A DNA stretch of 64,000 nucleotides from Pontibacter mangrovi. Its GTDB lineage: Bacteria; Bacteroidota; Bacteroidia; Cytophagales; Hymenobacteraceae. Below the pieces are notes generated by a model. The model had not been told where the DNA came from. It saw nothing but the letters and a program-made list of their open reading frames with translations, and searched no databases. Shown one piece after another: positions 27,071 through 36,318 of this stretch. The stretch covers positions 310,001 to 374,000 of the forward strand of contig NZ_VFRQ01000002.1 in NCBI RefSeq assembly GCF_006385705.1, given 5' to 3'. Made by a program: the position numbers and the translations under genes. Each line of letters starts with the position of its first letter. Positions within the stretch are counted from its first letter, which is position 1.

Positions 27071-28669
27071 TTAATTTAAAGGAACGTTGAAGTTCGGGCT
27101 ACCTACGTTCACGTCTACTGCGTTACCTTTGTAGTTCAGGCGCTTCACGTCCAGGATCTCGATCACCACACGGTCACCTTTGTTTGCCTTGGCGGCAAAG
27201 CTTGTCAGGTTAGCCGTTGGGCCGTTAAACTCGCCTTGGTCTACCGGCTGGTTGTTACGCACCAGGTATGCCTTCCACTTCGTTACTCTATAACGAGCCT
27301 CGTTCGGTAATAATTGCTTAAAGCCTTCGTCAGCTACAGCCTGTATCTCCACTGCACGGAATGACTGTGCCGGCACGCCACGCTTCACGTCTATCGGTTT
27401 GCCGTTTACCAGCGCCACAATCTCTGGCTTCGGTATCGGGCGAACCTTGAATTTCTCTGAACCGATTGCATTGCCACCGCTGCTTACGTTAATGGTTACT
27501 TCTGTAGAGTTCGGGATGATGGTCACTTCACCTTTCTTGGAACCTTTAATGGCAGAGCCACCGGAAGCGCTAAAGCTTGGGTCATACACAGCGCCCAAAG
27601 CAGGTACCTGGATGTTCAGCTCGTTAGCACACTGGAAGTACAGCGCCTGCACGGATGCAGACTGTACCTGAATCACTGGCTTGGCTACAACATACTCTTC
27701 CGTTACTGTAAAGGTCGTGTCTTTGCCGTTTTGGTTGATCGTTACCTGGCCCGTCCAAGTCTTCTTAGAGTTGCCATCGGCATCGTAGTCAGAGGCAGAA
27801 GCCACGAACTCTACTTTACCCATGCCATTCTCTACCTTCACCGGCTTACCCTGGAAAGACATTTTAGGTGTGATGTTGTCAGAAGAGGCAGCGATGAACA
27901 TATCAGCTGAGTATTTTGTGCCTGCCGCTACGGTTTTAGACTCCGCGCGCGCCATGGCAAAGATTTTCTCAAACTTGATAATGTCGGCACCTACCTGCTG
28001 CGCCAGCTTCTGCAGCGCGTCCGCCTCATACTTCAGCACCTCTGCTTCTTTCTGAGAGAGCACAGCCAGGGCGGCCACCATCGGCGTTTCCTCAAAGTTC
28101 AGCTGCGCAAAGTCCTTGCGCTTCTGGTCCGGGTCGTTTTTAGCAACTGGGTCCTCTGAGCCGTCCAGCGCAAGCTTGGCTGGCACGTTTGGCATATACT
28201 CCTTCAGGAACTTAGCATAATTATTCAGCTTGTCCTTCAGCTCGTAGGCTTTACCGTTGTTCTTATTGGCCGCTCCGATCATGTAGTTGGCCACGATATC
28301 ATTTGCCTCCGGGTTCAGATAGCCAGGACCATCCTGATTCTTACCACCAGTTTTCTGGATCAACTCATCGCGCAAGCCGCGAATGTACGTCACCATTTCT
28401 GATGTTTGTTTGCGAACCTCCTCTGCACTTTTCAGCACGCGCTGGTCGTTTGCAGACGGGGTTTTGTTCTCTGCTATCGCAGCTCTGATATTCGATACGA
28501 CCCCGGCGTTGTCATTCACTGTTTTGTCGTTCACTTCCTTCAAACTTTCGTCCAGGAACTGAAACTTTAACAGGATCGCCGAGCTCACGTTCAAGGCTAG
28601 CATCGCGGTCAGCACGAGGTACATCATGCCAATCATCTTCTGCCTTGGTGTCTCTTTTCCTCCAGCCAT
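27071..28669 (-). CDS. gldM: Type IX secretion motor stator protein GldM
   Basis: A 532-residue protein with one N-terminal transmembrane helix (about 12-34) and a long periplasmic part made of four domains known to form an extended dimer reaching GldK/GldN. R9, in KETPRQK, corresponds to the Arg that pairs with the membrane Glu of GldL in the proton-driven motor. It lies between gldL and gldN in the conserved order. Confidence 0.95.
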   Translation of the reverse strand: MAGGKETPRQKMIGMMYLVLTAMLALNVSSAILLKFQFLDESLKEVNDKTVNDNAGVVSNIRAAIAENKTPSANDQRVLKSAEEVRKQTSEMVTYIRGLRDELIQKTGGKNQDGPGYLNPEANDIVANYMIGAANKNNGKAYELKDKLNNYAKFLKEYMPNVPAKLALDGSEDPVAKNDPDQKRKDFAQLNFEETPMVAALAVLSQKEAEVLKYEADALQKLAQQVGADIIKFEKIFAMARAESKTVAAGTKYSADMFIAASSDNITPKMSFQGKPVKVENGMGKVEFVASASDYDADGNSKKTWTGQVTINQNGKDTTFTVTEEYVVAKPVIQVQSASVQALYFQCANELNIQVPALGAVYDPSFSASGGSAIKGSKKGEVTIIPNSTEVTINVSSGGNAIGSEKFKVRPIPKPEIVALVNGKPIDVKRGVPAQSFRAVEIQAVADEGFKQLLPNEARYRVTKWKAYLVRNNQPVDQGEFNGPTANLTSFAAKANKGDRVVIEILDVKRLNYKGNAVDVNVGSPNFNVPLN

Positions 28670-28723
28670 GTTATACTATATTAACTGTGTTTTCTTAAGA
28701 TTAGAACCAAATTTAATCAAGGA

Positions 28724-29527
28724 TTAACCTTTCATCGCTGACAGCATGTTACCATACACTGTGTTCAGTGAGTGCAGGTTCTGTGTCAGGCGAGATACTT
28801 CCTCTTTAAACTGCTCTGTGTCTTTGCTGGCATCAGTTAAGTTTTCCATGGCCATGCTTAGGTTGCCATAGAACTTGTTCATAGCCTTCAGGTGGTTATT
28901 TGCATCCTGAAGCTCCATCTCGTACACTGCGTTAAGAGCGCCCAGGTTGCGGGTCATACCCTGAATCTGGCTGTGGTACTCTTTTGCGTCGGTGGCAGAA
29001 ACGGCCATCTGTGAAATAGCATCAGCTGTAGAAGCGTATGCGCTGTTGATCTTATCCAACTCGCCGGCAGCTGCTCTTACACGCACCGTGTACTCTTCAG
29101 TGGCGGCAGCGGCATTGCTCATGTCAGCCATGCTGGCAGCTGTTTCGCTTAGGCGGTTCAGGCCAAGGCCCAGTTGGTTAATTGTTTCTGGCGTAATGTC
29201 GGCATTACGCATCATTTCGTCTAGTTTTCCTGTTACAGACGGTCCTCCGGCTACGGCAGCTGAAGTTGGCACTACAGCTTCTCCGCTGTAATCCTCAGCC
29301 AGTTGCGGGTATACTCTGGACCAGTCCGGCTCGCCGTGTTGCGGCTGGAACGCACTAAGAGCAAAGATTAATGCCTCTGTTAAGAGACCGATAATCAAAA
29401 ACTCGTTTGCAAAGTCCCAGTGCTGGATTTTAAACAACGCACCCACAATTACGACAGCAGCACCGAGGCCATATACTTTTGGCATCAAAACGTCGTACAA
29501 GAAATTGCGACCTTTAGCTTTGCTCAT
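28724..29527 (-). CDS. gldL: Type IX secretion motor protein GldL
   Basis: A 267-residue cytoplasmic-membrane protein with two N-terminal helices (about 17-35 and 43-60) joined by KIQHWDFANE, and a long cytoplasmic helical tail. E51, in LLTEALIFAL, corresponds to the intramembrane Glu essential for proton flow in the GldL5-GldM2 motor. Both gldL E51 and gldM R9 are retained, so the motor should be functional. Confidence 0.95.
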   Translation of the reverse strand: MSKAKGRNFLYDVLMPKVYGLGAAVVIVGALFKIQHWDFANEFLIIGLLTEALIFALSAFQPQHGEPDWSRVYPQLAEDYSGEAVVPTSAAVAGGPSVTGKLDEMMRNADITPETINQLGLGLNRLSETAASMADMSNAAAATEEYTVRVRAAAGELDKINSAYASTADAISQMAVSATDAKEYHSQIQGMTRNLGALNAVYEMELQDANNHLKAMNKFYGNLSMAMENLTDASKDTEQFKEEVSRLTQNLHSLNTVYGNMLSAMKG

Positions 29528-29614
29528 TTTGTTTTCTAATTAAAGTAGTGAACGATTGATTAATAAAAATTTAGGGGGATTGGTGATTATTGTTCTGCTA
29601 TTATATAAGCCTGA

Positions 29615-30631
29615 TTAAAACTCTCTTCCGGAAGAACGGCCCAGGTAGATCATGGCATTACGGAAACCGATGTATGATCTGGCCGAATCCTGGTACTCGA
29701 AGTTGCGAGTGCCTGTCTCCAGGAAATATGCAATATCTTTCCAGGAGCCGCCTCTTACTACTTTGCGAGGCTCGTTGTCGTCGTTGTATACCGGGTTCAA
29801 GTCCCAGGTAATCGGAACAGTAGCGTCTGAGTAAGCATCTTCACACCACTCAGCTACGTTGCCGGACATATCGTACAGGCCGAAGTCGTTCGGGAAGTAC
29901 TGGGCAACCGGAGCAGTATAAGTAAAGCCATCGCTGTAGTAGTCGCCACGGCCTGGCTTAAAGTTAGCCAGCAAGCAGCCTTTGGCGTTGCGCAGGTAGG
30001 GGCCACCCCAAGGGTAAACCGCCATATCGCGACCGCCACGCGCTGCATACTCCCACTCAGCCTCAGAAGGCAGACGGAACTGCGGCATCGGCGCACGGCC
30101 ATCCTCTGCATTGGCCTGGTTTTTATGCTTGGTACGCCACTCGCTGAAATATTTTGCAGCAAACCAATCCACACCCACTACCGGATAGTCATCAAAGGCA
30201 GGGTGAGAGAAGTAGTACTCCATCAGCGGGTCGCCCATGTGGTAAGTATAGTCTTTCACCCACACAGTTGTGTCCGGATACAGGTTGCTCATCACGTGCT
30301 CTTCGCCCAGAACGTCCAATGAGTCTTCCATCATTACGTTGATAAACTGGCGATACTCATTGTTCGTGATCTCGGTCTCATCCATGTAGAAACCACCGAT
30401 GGTTACCTGCTTATTTAAGTTTGCCATAGACGCTGCTATATCCTGGTCGGCCTGGCCCATGTGGAACGTACCGCCAGGGCAGGCTACCATGCCGTAAGGC
30501 ACTTCCTGCGCATTGTACTCTGGCCTGTCTTCGGCACCGACAAGATCGCCTTGCGGACCGCGTCTCATCCCACAGCTTGCAAGCAGTACCACCGCCATTG
30601 CGAAGTAAGACAGCTTAAGTAGTTTATTCAT
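29615..30631 (-). CDS. gldK: Type IX secretion lipoprotein GldK
   Basis: A 338-residue outer-membrane lipoprotein. The lipobox LLASC puts the lipidated Cys at residue 20. The rest is a sulfatase-modifying-factor (FGE) fold with GGTFHMGQADQD, RLPSEAEWEYAARGG and VVRGGSWKD. In this system the fold is structural: GldK and GldN form rings beneath the outer membrane. First gene of the gldKLMN unit. An 87-base gap separates it from gldL. Confidence 0.94.
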   Translation of the reverse strand: MNKLLKLSYFAMAVVLLASCGMRRGPQGDLVGAEDRPEYNAQEVPYGMVACPGGTFHMGQADQDIAASMANLNKQVTIGGFYMDETEITNNEYRQFINVMMEDSLDVLGEEHVMSNLYPDTTVWVKDYTYHMGDPLMEYYFSHPAFDDYPVVGVDWFAAKYFSEWRTKHKNQANAEDGRAPMPQFRLPSEAEWEYAARGGRDMAVYPWGGPYLRNAKGCLLANFKPGRGDYYSDGFTYTAPVAQYFPNDFGLYDMSGNVAEWCEDAYSDATVPITWDLNPVYNDDNEPRKVVRGGSWKDIAYFLETGTRNFEYQDSARSYIGFRNAMIYLGRSSGREF

Positions 30632-30690
30632 GTGACTGTTAAAAAGTAAAATTTTCTGTAATAGATTTTAGCACACTTTTACGAGTGTAG

Positions 30691-30698
30691 CAAATATA
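30691..30698 (-). promoter_or_regulatory. Predicted promoter of gldKLMN
   Basis: The minus strand reads TATATTTG, an exact -7 match, with a possible TTG -33 element 24 bases further upstream. The leader to gldK would be about 53 bases. The surrounding spacer (30632-30860) is very AT-rich and otherwise empty. Confidence 0.55.
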
Positions 30699-30860
30699 TG
30701 AGAATTAGGAATAAATAAAAAACAATTCACTACAACACCTTTTTTAATTTTTTTAACGGCATAAGGTGCTGATTATTATACTACTGTACAGGTATATTTT
30801 TATGCACTTTTTGAAGAAATGCCCCTAAAAGTAAAAAACCTGTTACAATTCGCAACGATT

Positions 30861-31823
30861 TTATTTTGTAAAAAAGTAACGTGGGGTCCTTACAGGAGGC
30901 TTAAATCGGATCACCGGCTCAGGCAGCCGATAGTTTACCATCACCTCATGCGAGGTGGGCGCCTTGGCCGCTTTGTTAAAAGTTGTCAGATCCAGCGCAT
31001 AGCCTACCCGTAGGGCATTGTCCTGAAACAGAGACACTCCCACCAGGGCACTAACAGCTTCTTCATGCCGATAATTCACTCCGGCCCAATATTTTTCTTG
31101 ATAGGTTAGCCGCCCGCCCACATCGAAGGAAAAAGTCTCGGTGTCGTGCTTGAGAAGCACGGTAGGCGTGAGCGTGACATCAGAGGTGAGGGGCATGTGG
31201 TAACCGGCTGTAAGATACATGTGGTTTTCGCCCAGCAATGTTCCTTTTCCGGTATTGGCGGAGTCAGCGAACTCGTACTCTGCCTTTAAAAGATTGGTGA
31301 TGCTGCCGCCTGCATAAAACGTCTCAGATTCATACCAAACGCCAGCCCCCAGGTCGAACTTTGAGTCCTCGCTGTTGAACGGCACATTCGGGTCGCCTTC
31401 ATCAATGGCGCGGTAGCGGCCTTTCTTATAGTTGTTGGCGTTGCCTTGTATACCCAGCCCCAACTTGCCTGTCTCTCCTATATTAATATGCAAAGAATAG
31501 GAGAGGGCCGCCGACAGCACTGTGGTGTTGGCTATTTTGTCGCGCATCAAGTTAACGCCAATGCCGCCGTGCAGCAGCCTTACGGGCGTGTGCGCCGACA
31601 GGAACAGGGTCTGCGGGGAGCCGCCGTCATCAAAGGAGGCATCATAACCGAGCCATTGGTAGCGGTAGATAGAGGTGAACTCGGGCCGGTTGGTTATACC
31701 TGCGTAGGCAGGGCTTAGCTGCATGCCATTAAACCCATAGTGGGTAAACTGAGGCTGCTGTTGCGCTTGGGCAAATGGTGCCACCAAGAGCACCAACAGC
31801 AATACAGGTAGAAGCTTTTTCAT
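30861..31823 (-). CDS. PorP/SprF-family outer-membrane protein
   Basis: About 320 residues from ATG 31823. Signal peptide (ending APFAQAQ), then a PorP/SprF beta-barrel: PQFTHYGFNGMQLSPAYAG near the mature N-terminus is the family hallmark. Members anchor or assist the type IX system, in particular export of gliding adhesins or type B substrates, and bind PorE-type proteins. The open frame extends to a TTG at 31835, but MKKLLPVLL is the better signal-peptide start. It is transcribed from its own promoter just upstream of gldK. Confidence 0.88.
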   Translation of the reverse strand: MKKLLPVLLLVLLVAPFAQAQQQPQFTHYGFNGMQLSPAYAGITNRPEFTSIYRYQWLGYDASFDDGGSPQTLFLSAHTPVRLLHGGIGVNLMRDKIANTTVLSAALSYSLHINIGETGKLGLGIQGNANNYKKGRYRAIDEGDPNVPFNSEDSKFDLGAGVWYESETFYAGGSITNLLKAEYEFADSANTGKGTLLGENHMYLTAGYHMPLTSDVTLTPTVLLKHDTETFSFDVGGRLTYQEKYWAGVNYRHEEAVSALVGVSLFQDNALRVGYALDLTTFNKAAKAPTSHEVMVNYRLPEPVIRFKPPVRTPRYFFTK

Positions 31824-31878
31824 AGGCCGTGGCAAGAAGGCAAGGTTAAGATGAGCGGTTTTGCACAGATCGCTTTAT

Positions 31879-31909
31879 CAAATATAGCTATTAAACACTA
31901 AAACGCAAA
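31879..31909 (-). promoter_or_regulatory. Predicted promoter of porP
   Basis: On the minus strand TTTG (31909-31906), 19 bases, then TATATTTG (31886-31879) reproduce the full Bacteroidota promoter. The -33 part lies inside the left arm of the hairpin at 31897-31950. Confidence 0.7.
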
Positions 31910-31950
31910 TGCCGCGCTACATGGGGCAGCTCCGGCGTTTGCGTTTTAGT
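31897..31950 (-). terminator. Terminator hairpin downstream of hemD, overlapping the porP promoter
   Basis: Arms of 18 bases (31897-31914 and 31933-31950) pair with a single G-T wobble, containing AAACGCAAA and TTTGCGTTT. It lies 37 bases after the hemD stop and T-rich sequence follows on the minus strand. Confidence 0.75.
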
Positions 31951-31986
31951 ACGTATGCAAATCAGGGGTAAAAGTTGCGCTAAAGC

Positions 31987-32790
31987 CTACTTTTTTGCCT
32001 CCTGCATCTGGTTCTGAATGTATACTTCTATGGCTCCGGTCATGGATGGTGCGTTTGGCATCGGCGCCTCTATGTCCAGCTCCAGGCCTGCGTCGCGCAC
32101 GGCTTTGGCGGTAGTAGGGCCAAATGCGGCAATGCGGGTATTATTCTGCTTAAAGTCCGGAAAGTTGATGAACAGCGAATGAATGCCGGACGGGCTGAAG
32201 AAGGCCAGGCAGTCGTAGGTCACGTCGTCCAGGTCCGAGAGGTCAGCGGCCACGGTTTTGTAGATGATCGCCTCGGTGTGCTTTATCTTGTTATCCTTCA
32301 GGAAGTTCGGAATGTCGTCTTTGCGGATATTGGAGCACGGGAACAGGAACTTCTCGTTCTTGTGCTTTTTGATCACCTCAAACAGGTCCTTGGCCGTTTT
32401 CTCGCCCACAAACAACTTGCGCTTGCGCAGCGTGATATACTTCTGCAGGTAGTAGGCCGTTTGGTCAGAGATGCAGAAGTACTTCATGTCGGCTGGCATC
32501 TCTATCTTGCTCTCCTGGCAGATGCGGAAGAAGTGGTCCACTGCGTTGCGGCTCGTAAAGATAACGGCCGTATGCGCGAGTATGTCCACTTTGTCTTTGC
32601 GGAACTCTTTGAACGGAACCGGCTCCACTTCAATAAACGCCCTGAAATCTACCTTGATGCCATACTTCTCCGCAATCGAGAGGTACGGAGAGTTATCGGT
32701 AGTAGGCTGTGGTTGGGTAACCAGTATACTCTTGATCGGAAACTTGTGTCTTTCAGGGTTCGCAGAGCCCTTTGCTTTGCTTTCAGCCAT
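31987..32790 (-). CDS. hemD: Uroporphyrinogen-III synthase
   Basis: A 267-residue two-domain HemD fold that closes hydroxymethylbilane to uroporphyrinogen III in heme synthesis. Family features are IKSILVTQP at about 20-28, VIFTSRNAVDHFF and the C-terminal CLAFFSPSGIHSLF and AAFGPTTAKAV. No other heme gene is nearby. It follows the DUF4271 gene by 43 bases, a pairing seen next to type IX genes in other Cytophagales as far as I recall. Confidence 0.88.
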   Translation of the reverse strand: MAESKAKGSANPERHKFPIKSILVTQPQPTTDNSPYLSIAEKYGIKVDFRAFIEVEPVPFKEFRKDKVDILAHTAVIFTSRNAVDHFFRICQESKIEMPADMKYFCISDQTAYYLQKYITLRKRKLFVGEKTAKDLFEVIKKHKNEKFLFPCSNIRKDDIPNFLKDNKIKHTEAIIYKTVAADLSDLDDVTYDCLAFFSPSGIHSLFINFPDFKQNNTRIAAFGPTTAKAVRDAGLELDIEAPMPNAPSMTGAIEVYIQNQMQEAKK

Positions 32791-32833
32791 ATTATAGAAT
32801 AATGCTTGTAAGATCGCCTGCGATGCCCGCTGC

Positions 32834-34009
32834 CTAGAAATTGAATACGATCAGCTCCAGCATAATGGCAAGCGGAATCACTTCTGTGGCGCAAAGGTAC
32901 GAAAATAAATGCAAATCAATCACGGAGGCTTTCTTATTTACGGCATAAAACACGCGCAGGATCGTGATAACCAAGACCAAAGACACCGATAGGGTGGAAA
33001 TGAGCAACACGGCCTCGGGCATTATAGTGTTCAGGGAGAGGTACAGCAGCATGACGAGCGGCAGGAACAGGCCCATAAACAGCAGCGATCTTAGAAACTC
33101 ACTATACTGCAGCTGCACCAGGCGCTCCAGCCCAAACACAAACGCCATTAGCTTCAGGAGCACATACTTCAGCATCACGACCGTAAAAATGAGCAACGTA
33201 TAAAACAGGATCTTGGTGGTGATGTCGGCCTCCGAAACCGGGAACAGGCGGTTGAACAGGCGCACGTGCTGCACGTTGGTATGAATGGCCGCGATGAGCA
33301 GCGCCAGCGAGAGCGAAAAGGCCAGCACGAACAGCATGTTGGACACCGAGCCAAGGGCTTTGCCGGCAGTGAGGTTGTCTTGGTGGTTAGAGCGCAGAAA
33401 GCGGTTCGGGTCGAACTGGTCGTGGAAATCGCTGAGGTAATTTGCCCGCAGCAGCCCGTAGATCAGCCCTATCAGCAGCATGAACACGATAAAGGCGTTC
33501 TGGTTCACATACTCCCGCACCTGCACCGAAAAGGGCCGCTCGCCAGCTTCAGGCTTCTCGCCAGACACCAGCGGCGCATTCCGGAAGCTGCCTACGTTTG
33601 GCTGCTGCGCCGGGTGCCACACCGTGAGCAGGTACTTCCCCTCTACCGGGTTGGTGCCGCGGCTAAACTGCGCCAGGTCCAGGGTATAGTTGGCCGCTGA
33701 GTCGGCTTTAAAAACGAGCCGGTTGTTCAGGAAAAGGCACAGGTCTTTGGGCGCGGCAAAGGCCACCCGGAACGGCTGCGCCTGCGCAATAGACAGCCAC
33801 TGGTGCACGGCGTTGTAGTCGGAGTGGGCGCTGGCCACAAACGGCACCAGTTCTTCCCCGCCGGGGCGCTGCACCAGCCAGTTGTTGGTAATGGTATTTT
33901 TCTGCTCCAGCGGCAACACCTGCCCCTGCACAGGCGTCAGGCAGGCGCCCAGCCATACTATTAAAAGTATAAGAAAGGGAAAGCTATACTTCAGGAGCGT
34001 TCTGTGCAC
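32834..34009 (-). CDS. DUF4271 membrane protein
   Basis: A 391-residue protein with a signal peptide (about 1-29, ending PVQGQ), a periplasmic N-terminal part of about 140 residues, then several transmembrane helices from about 170 to the end (LLLIG, LALLIAAIHT, ILFYTLLIFTVVM, LLFMGLFLPLV). It matches the DUF4271 layout found in Bacteroidota. Function is unknown; proximity to porP and gldK suggests an envelope role. GTG start. Confidence 0.7.
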   Translation of the reverse strand: MHRTLLKYSFPFLILLIVWLGACLTPVQGQVLPLEQKNTITNNWLVQRPGGEELVPFVASAHSDYNAVHQWLSIAQAQPFRVAFAAPKDLCLFLNNRLVFKADSAANYTLDLAQFSRGTNPVEGKYLLTVWHPAQQPNVGSFRNAPLVSGEKPEAGERPFSVQVREYVNQNAFIVFMLLIGLIYGLLRANYLSDFHDQFDPNRFLRSNHQDNLTAGKALGSVSNMLFVLAFSLSLALLIAAIHTNVQHVRLFNRLFPVSEADITTKILFYTLLIFTVVMLKYVLLKLMAFVFGLERLVQLQYSEFLRSLLFMGLFLPLVMLLYLSLNTIMPEAVLLISTLSVSLVLVITILRVFYAVNKKASVIDLHLFSYLCATEVIPLAIMLELIVFNF

Positions 34010-34076
34010 GGCAAAATGGTGTTATCAGGGGAAAGCGGCAGCAACCTGTTATACGTTATACCTTGTTGGGGACATC

Positions 34077-34487
34077 CTACGAGTGGAGCACACCCTCCAG
34101 TTGCAGCATGCCTATCTCGATCAGATTCTCTTCTATAATAGAGTCGGGCACAAAGACAAAGCGCTTGTCGTAGATCTGGCGGCCGATGTAGTAGCTTACC
34201 CAATACTCGTTGTTGATGTGGAAGATGGCCGGGTCGATCGGCTCAACCTGCACAAAGCTTTTGGCCTCCACACGCTCAAACATGTGGCGCAGCACCGATG
34301 TCTTTACCTCCTCGCCGTCTACCACGCCGTAGCCTTTGGAGGCCACCAGCACGTTCTCTACCGGAAAGTTATTGTAGTTGATCAGGTAAACGCTCCAGGC
34401 AGGCTCTCCGGCAGTGGCGGCGTTTTTCGTTCTGGCAACAGCCACCGCAATGCCCTCTACCGTCCCGAAATCAATGTCCTTCTTCAT
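34077..34487 (-). CDS. Conserved small Bacteroidota protein of unknown function
   Basis: A 136-residue cytoplasmic protein without signal or membrane segments, beginning MKKDIDFGTVEGIAVAVA and probably an all-beta fold judging by alternating hydrophobics. I recall similar short proteins throughout Bacteroidota, sometimes mislabelled as a phenylalanyl-tRNA synthetase subunit; nothing here supports that label. Its first 17 bases overlap the end of lipB, so translation of the two is probably coupled. Confidence 0.6.
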   Translation of the reverse strand: MKKDIDFGTVEGIAVAVARTKNAATAGEPAWSVYLINYNNFPVENVLVASKGYGVVDGEEVKTSVLRHMFERVEAKSFVQVEPIDPAIFHINNEYWVSYYIGRQIYDKRFVFVPDSIIEENLIEIGMLQLEGVLHS

Positions 34488-35205
34488 GCGCAGCAGTTGT
34501 AATTTTGGCCCCGAACAAGGCGCCCAGGTGCTTTAACAGTTTCTCTTCTACCTCAGCCAGCGGCACCTCACGCCCCAGCTCTTTTGCCAGCGAAGTTACG
34601 GCTTTATCAGAAATTCCGCATGGCACAATGTTGTTAAAGTAGTCGAGGTCGGTGTTGATATTGAAGGCGAAGCCGTGCATGGTTACCCAGCGGCTGCACT
34701 TTACGCCCATCGCGCAGATCTTGCGCGGGTTGCGCTGTTCCACGTGGTCGAGCCACACGCCGGTAAGACCCTCTATGCGGCCGGCCTCCACGCCATACTC
34801 CGCCAGGGTCAGTATAATGGCCTCCTCCAGGAAGCGCAGGTACTTATGAATGTCGGTGAAGTAGTTCTCCAGGTCCAGGATGGGGTAGCCCACAATCTGG
34901 CCGGGGCCGTGGTAGGTGATATCGCCGCCGCGGTTGATCTTATAGTAAGTGGCGCCTTTGGCCTTCAGGCCCTCCTGGTTGAGCAGCAGGTGCTCTTCGT
35001 GGCCGCTTTTGCCCAGCGTGTACACATGCGGGTGCTGGCAGAAAAGCAGGTAATTAGGCGTTGGCAACTGGGCATCGGGCGCAGCGGCGCGGTTTTGTAC
35101 TTTTATATCCAGCGTGGCGTTAAAGAGCTTATCCTGGTAATCCCACGCCTCTTTGTAGTCGATCAGGCCCAGGTGCTCAAACTGTATGTCGGTATTCTTC
35201 TGCAC
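34471..35205 (-). CDS. lipB: Lipoyl(octanoyl) transferase
   Basis: A 244-residue LipB, moving octanoyl from acyl-carrier protein to the E2 and GcvH lipoyl domains. RGGDITYHGPGQ (92-103), the catalytic K169 in MGVKCSRWVTMHG and the catalytic C196 in NIVPCGI are all present. The apparent start is a GTG at 35205, with no better ATG downstream that keeps the full N-terminal domain. The stop overlaps the start of the following gene by 17 bases. Confidence 0.92.
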   Translation of the reverse strand: MQKNTDIQFEHLGLIDYKEAWDYQDKLFNATLDIKVQNRAAAPDAQLPTPNYLLFCQHPHVYTLGKSGHEEHLLLNQEGLKAKGATYYKINRGGDITYHGPGQIVGYPILDLENYFTDIHKYLRFLEEAIILTLAEYGVEAGRIEGLTGVWLDHVEQRNPRKICAMGVKCSRWVTMHGFAFNINTDLDYFNNIVPCGISDKAVTSLAKELGREVPLAEVEEKLLKHLGALFGAKITTAAHEEGH

Positions 35206-35412
35206 GTTATACTTTAGAAAAATCTACTTTCAGGTTCTTTACTATATAATTGTATACGGGCCAACTTTGTTCAGCCTTATCCTGCGAAATGCAAGCCGGC
35301 CAAAACCATAAATAAAGGCAAAGCCCCGGCAGCGCCCTGCCCATAGGTTGCTTCATCATTTTTATACTTAGGCGGATAGGCTGCGTACATGCCTGCAAAG
35401 TACAAGTTTTAT

Positions 35413-35775
35413 ATGGCTTCTCAAATAAGCAGGCACCTCCGCACCGGCCAAACGGGCGAGCAACTCGCCGCTGCTTACCTGCAGCAGCAGGGCTTTGTCA
35501 TTCTTCGGCAAAACTACAGGTATAAACGCGCCGAGGTAGACATCATTGCGCAAAAAGACAGGCTACTGGTGTTTGTGGAGGTGAAAACCAGGTCTACGGA
35601 CAGGTATGGTTACCCGGAGGATGCGGTTAATGCCCGCAAGGAGGCGCTGCTGCTCAGCGCAGCCGAGGAGTTTATACTTCAGGAGGAATGGCCGCATGAG
35701 GTCAGGTTTGACATTATCTCGGTAACGCTTACCTCGCCGCCGGCTATACATCATATTGAGGATGCGTTTTATTAA
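35413..35775 (+). CDS. YraN/UPF0102 endonuclease-like protein
   Basis: A 120-residue UPF0102 protein of the Holliday-junction-resolvase-like nuclease fold. The residues GQTGEQLAAAYL, NYRYKRAEVDIIA and LVFVEVKTR carry the Glu, Asp and Glu-Val-Lys expected for the nuclease core. Cellular role is unproven. ATG 35413 (MASQISRH) fits the family start; an in-frame ATG at 35389 would add eight residues. Confidence 0.85.
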   Translation: MASQISRHLRTGQTGEQLAAAYLQQQGFVILRQNYRYKRAEVDIIAQKDRLLVFVEVKTRSTDRYGYPEDAVNARKEALLLSAAEEFILQEEWPHEVRFDIISVTLTSPPAIHHIEDAFY

Positions 35776-35913
35776 AGGTATAAAATCTTAGCTTGGCTGG
35801 TACTGTTGGGTTTCTGATTGGCTTCATCTGGCGCAACCTGAAAGTCCCGGAGCATTTCGTGGCTTCCGCTTGTGCCGTTATACTTTAGCCGCCGCTTCCT
35901 GTAACTGGACCCC

Positions 35914-36114
35914 AGCTGTTCTTTCTAGCTTAAGTTCATCCTCAGTCTTACAGACCTACAGTTTCACCTCTGGCTTTGGTGCCCTCAAGCCCGGGAGGGC
36001 TCGTCTTCCCGCATCGCGCTGTCTACATTTCCTTTGCTCCTGCGTCGCAATGCCCTGCGGGCACCAGAAATCTAGAAGGCGCTCAACGGAAAGACTGGGA
36101 TCAGATTCGATAGC
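35914..36114 (+). repeat. Structured dispersed repeat, copy 2
   Basis: Same order of conserved words as copy 1, including CATCCTCAGTCTTAC, GCATCGCGCTGTCTAC, TTTGCTCCTGCGTCGC and GAAATCTAGAAGGCGCTC. The inner arms (CATCCTCAGTCTT and AAGACTGGGATC) still pair, while the outer left arm has drifted to GCTGTT against GATAGC. Confidence 0.7.
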
Positions 36115-36247
36115 CGCGGCTCACGGAGCTTGAACAGAGTTCCCCTCCTTAGTCAAGGAGGGGTAGGGGTGGGCTTATACTTGTGCTGATAGTTTCCCAC
36201 CTCAGCCTCTAAAGGGGGCAGAGGTGGATTGGCCCGGAACTGCAGGC

Positions 36248-36318
36248 AAATCTATCCATCCTGTAAATCCTGATTCTGATAAAAAGACGCTCGCGGGACC
36301 TCCGGACGCCGCGAGGTC
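36248..36318 (+). repeat. Second dispersed repeat, copy A
   Basis: About 70 bases containing ATCCTGATTCTGATA, then CTCGCGGGACC and GCCGCGAGG, which form a short inverted repeat. A clearly related copy lies in the opposite orientation at 51838-51918. Confidence 0.6.
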
